Below, piece by piece: positions 48,283 to 48,867 of a stretch of 48,867 nt of DNA; the stretch's first letter is position 1; each line of letters begins with the position of its first letter. The notes beneath the pieces are model-generated. The model was not told where the DNA came from. It searched no databases and worked only from the letters and a program-made list of their open reading frames with translations. The translations under genes and the position numbers were made by a program. Source of the DNA: Agathobaculum butyriciproducens (lineage in GTDB: Bacteria > Bacillota > Clostridia > Oscillospirales > Butyricicoccaceae); contig QEKJ01000020.1 in NCBI GenBank assembly GCA_003096535.1, positions 1 to 48,867 on the forward strand, in the 5' to 3' direction.

Positions 48283-48867
48283 TCAATATTGGTTTATAAT
48301 ATTCTCTGTAAAATAACGAACCAGACGGCTGCGATTTCCTCCTGCCCATTCTGCATCATAGGAAATGAGATTGAGCTCATCCAACGACGGCAGTCCATCT
48401 GCTGCACGGGCGGTGCTGTTTGCCGGAAGGCGACAGCTTTTGGCTTCGATGTAGCACTCCTGTCCGCGTGCCGAAGTCATCCAATCAAGAAAAGTACATG
48501 CATTTTCGCGTTCTCCTGCAGGTGCATTGCGCACAAGCGCGCACGCGCCGATCTCATAGCCGGTGCCGTCTGCCGGACTGCGCACCTCAATGGGATAGCC
48601 ATCCAATACCGCACGGCGGCCATCGTGATAAAACACGATCGCAACAGCATAATCGCCGGTGCTAACCTGTTTAACCAGTTCTGTACTCGATGCAGTATAA
48701 TATGCTCCGACATTCTGATCTAACTTTTTGAGATACTCCCATGCCTTGTCCTCGCCGCGCATCTGCACAAGCGTTGCCAGCGTAGTATACGAGGTACCCG
48801 AGCTTTTCGGAGTTGCCATCACAATCTGCCCTGCCAGTGCAGGCGACAGCAGATCGTCCCAGCAGGT
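48283..48867 (-). CDS. ABC iron-type substrate-binding protein, C-terminal part (partial)
   Basis: The minus-strand frame is open to the right edge of the window, so the gene begins outside it. The 194 visible residues contain TCWDDLLSPALAGQIVMATP, a SSGTSYTTLATLVQ motif, EYLKKLDQNVGAYYTASSTE and a FLDWMTSARGQE region. These match the AfuA/FbpA-type (type 2) extracellular binding proteins for iron or related substrates. Signal peptide and N-lobe are not visible. There is a 99-base gap to the SLH phosphatase gene, without a clear terminator. Confidence 0.85.
   Translation of the reverse strand, partial: TCWDDLLSPALAGQIVMATPKSSGTSYTTLATLVQMRGEDKAWEYLKKLDQNVGAYYTASSTELVKQVSTGDYAVAIVFYHDGRRAVLDGYPIEVRSPADGTGYEIGACALVRNAPAGERENACTFLDWMTSARGQECYIEAKSCRLPANSTARAADGLPSLDELNLISYDAEWAGGNRSRLVRYFTENIINQY

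Noticed and set aside
30926-48867. N-terminal half of spoVT at the far end of the element
   Set aside because: I looked on the minus strand for a start resembling MKATGIVRRIDDLGRVV or a second GGTGACCC-type core and did not find one; it is either outside the window or lost.

Overview
The window looks like part of a chromosome from a low-to-mid-GC anaerobic Firmicute of class Clostridia. The 16S rRNA 5' end at the left edge, read from memory, resembles the Butyricicoccus/Agathobaculum/Oscillospiraceae group. SpoVT sequence, Rex, a CarD-type regulator and a Clostridia-style gene content agree with this. Genus-level placement is tentative.

Region 1 (1-28.7 kb) is ordinary core chromosome. It starts with the beginning of a leftward rRNA operon driven by three tandem promoters. 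It then carries metA, rex, isocitrate dehydrogenase, aconitase, coaX with a YfcE-type phosphoesterase, and a cluster of three small unknown genes. Next come greA, a SulP transporter, an orphan 40-codon gene with its own promoter and terminator, tRNA-Gly(CCC), pyrophosphatase and polyphosphate kinase. A carD-like gene, a lipoprotein substrate-binding protein, a CBS protein, an M16 peptidase, pyruvate kinase plus an LCP protein, a nucleotidyltransferase and secG follow. The last block is the operon dCMP deaminase - pth - flavodoxin - GIY-YIG/Nudix fusion, then an orphan ABC ATPase and a C39-like protein. Miniature inverted-repeat sequences and hairpin-packed intergenic stretches lie between genes.

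Region 2 (28.77-34.5 kb) is a decaying mobile-element zone. A large serine recombinase reads in frame into SpoVT that lacks its first ~30 residues, so an element appears to have entered codon ~30 of spoVT. Inside are a truncated RhuM-like gene, a BroN-like fragment, a small element gene, a helicase-like C-terminal fragment, a broken esterase with SLH domains, and a small resolvase with a Ser-to-Cys nucleophile and a nonsense codon.

Region 3 (34.5-41.6 kb) looks more AT-rich and foreign. It has an orphan MNT nucleotidyltransferase, a small HTH protein, a two-component system, a MacB/BceAB-like ABC exporter and a flavin-binding PNPOx-fold protein.

Region 4 (42.0-44.6 kb, leftward) is the most unusual part: a compact five-gene operon of DUF960, an amidoligase with zinc ribbons, a class-II glutamine amidotransferase and two tiny peptide genes (28 and 24 codons). 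Each peptide gene has a strong ribosome binding site. The operon lies between an intrinsic terminator in its leader and one at its end. The arrangement suggests amide-forming modification of small acidic peptides; that is inference.

Region 5 (44.7-48.87 kb) holds a large secreted SLH-anchored purple-acid-phosphatase-like protein and the 3' part of an iron-type substrate-binding protein that runs off the window.
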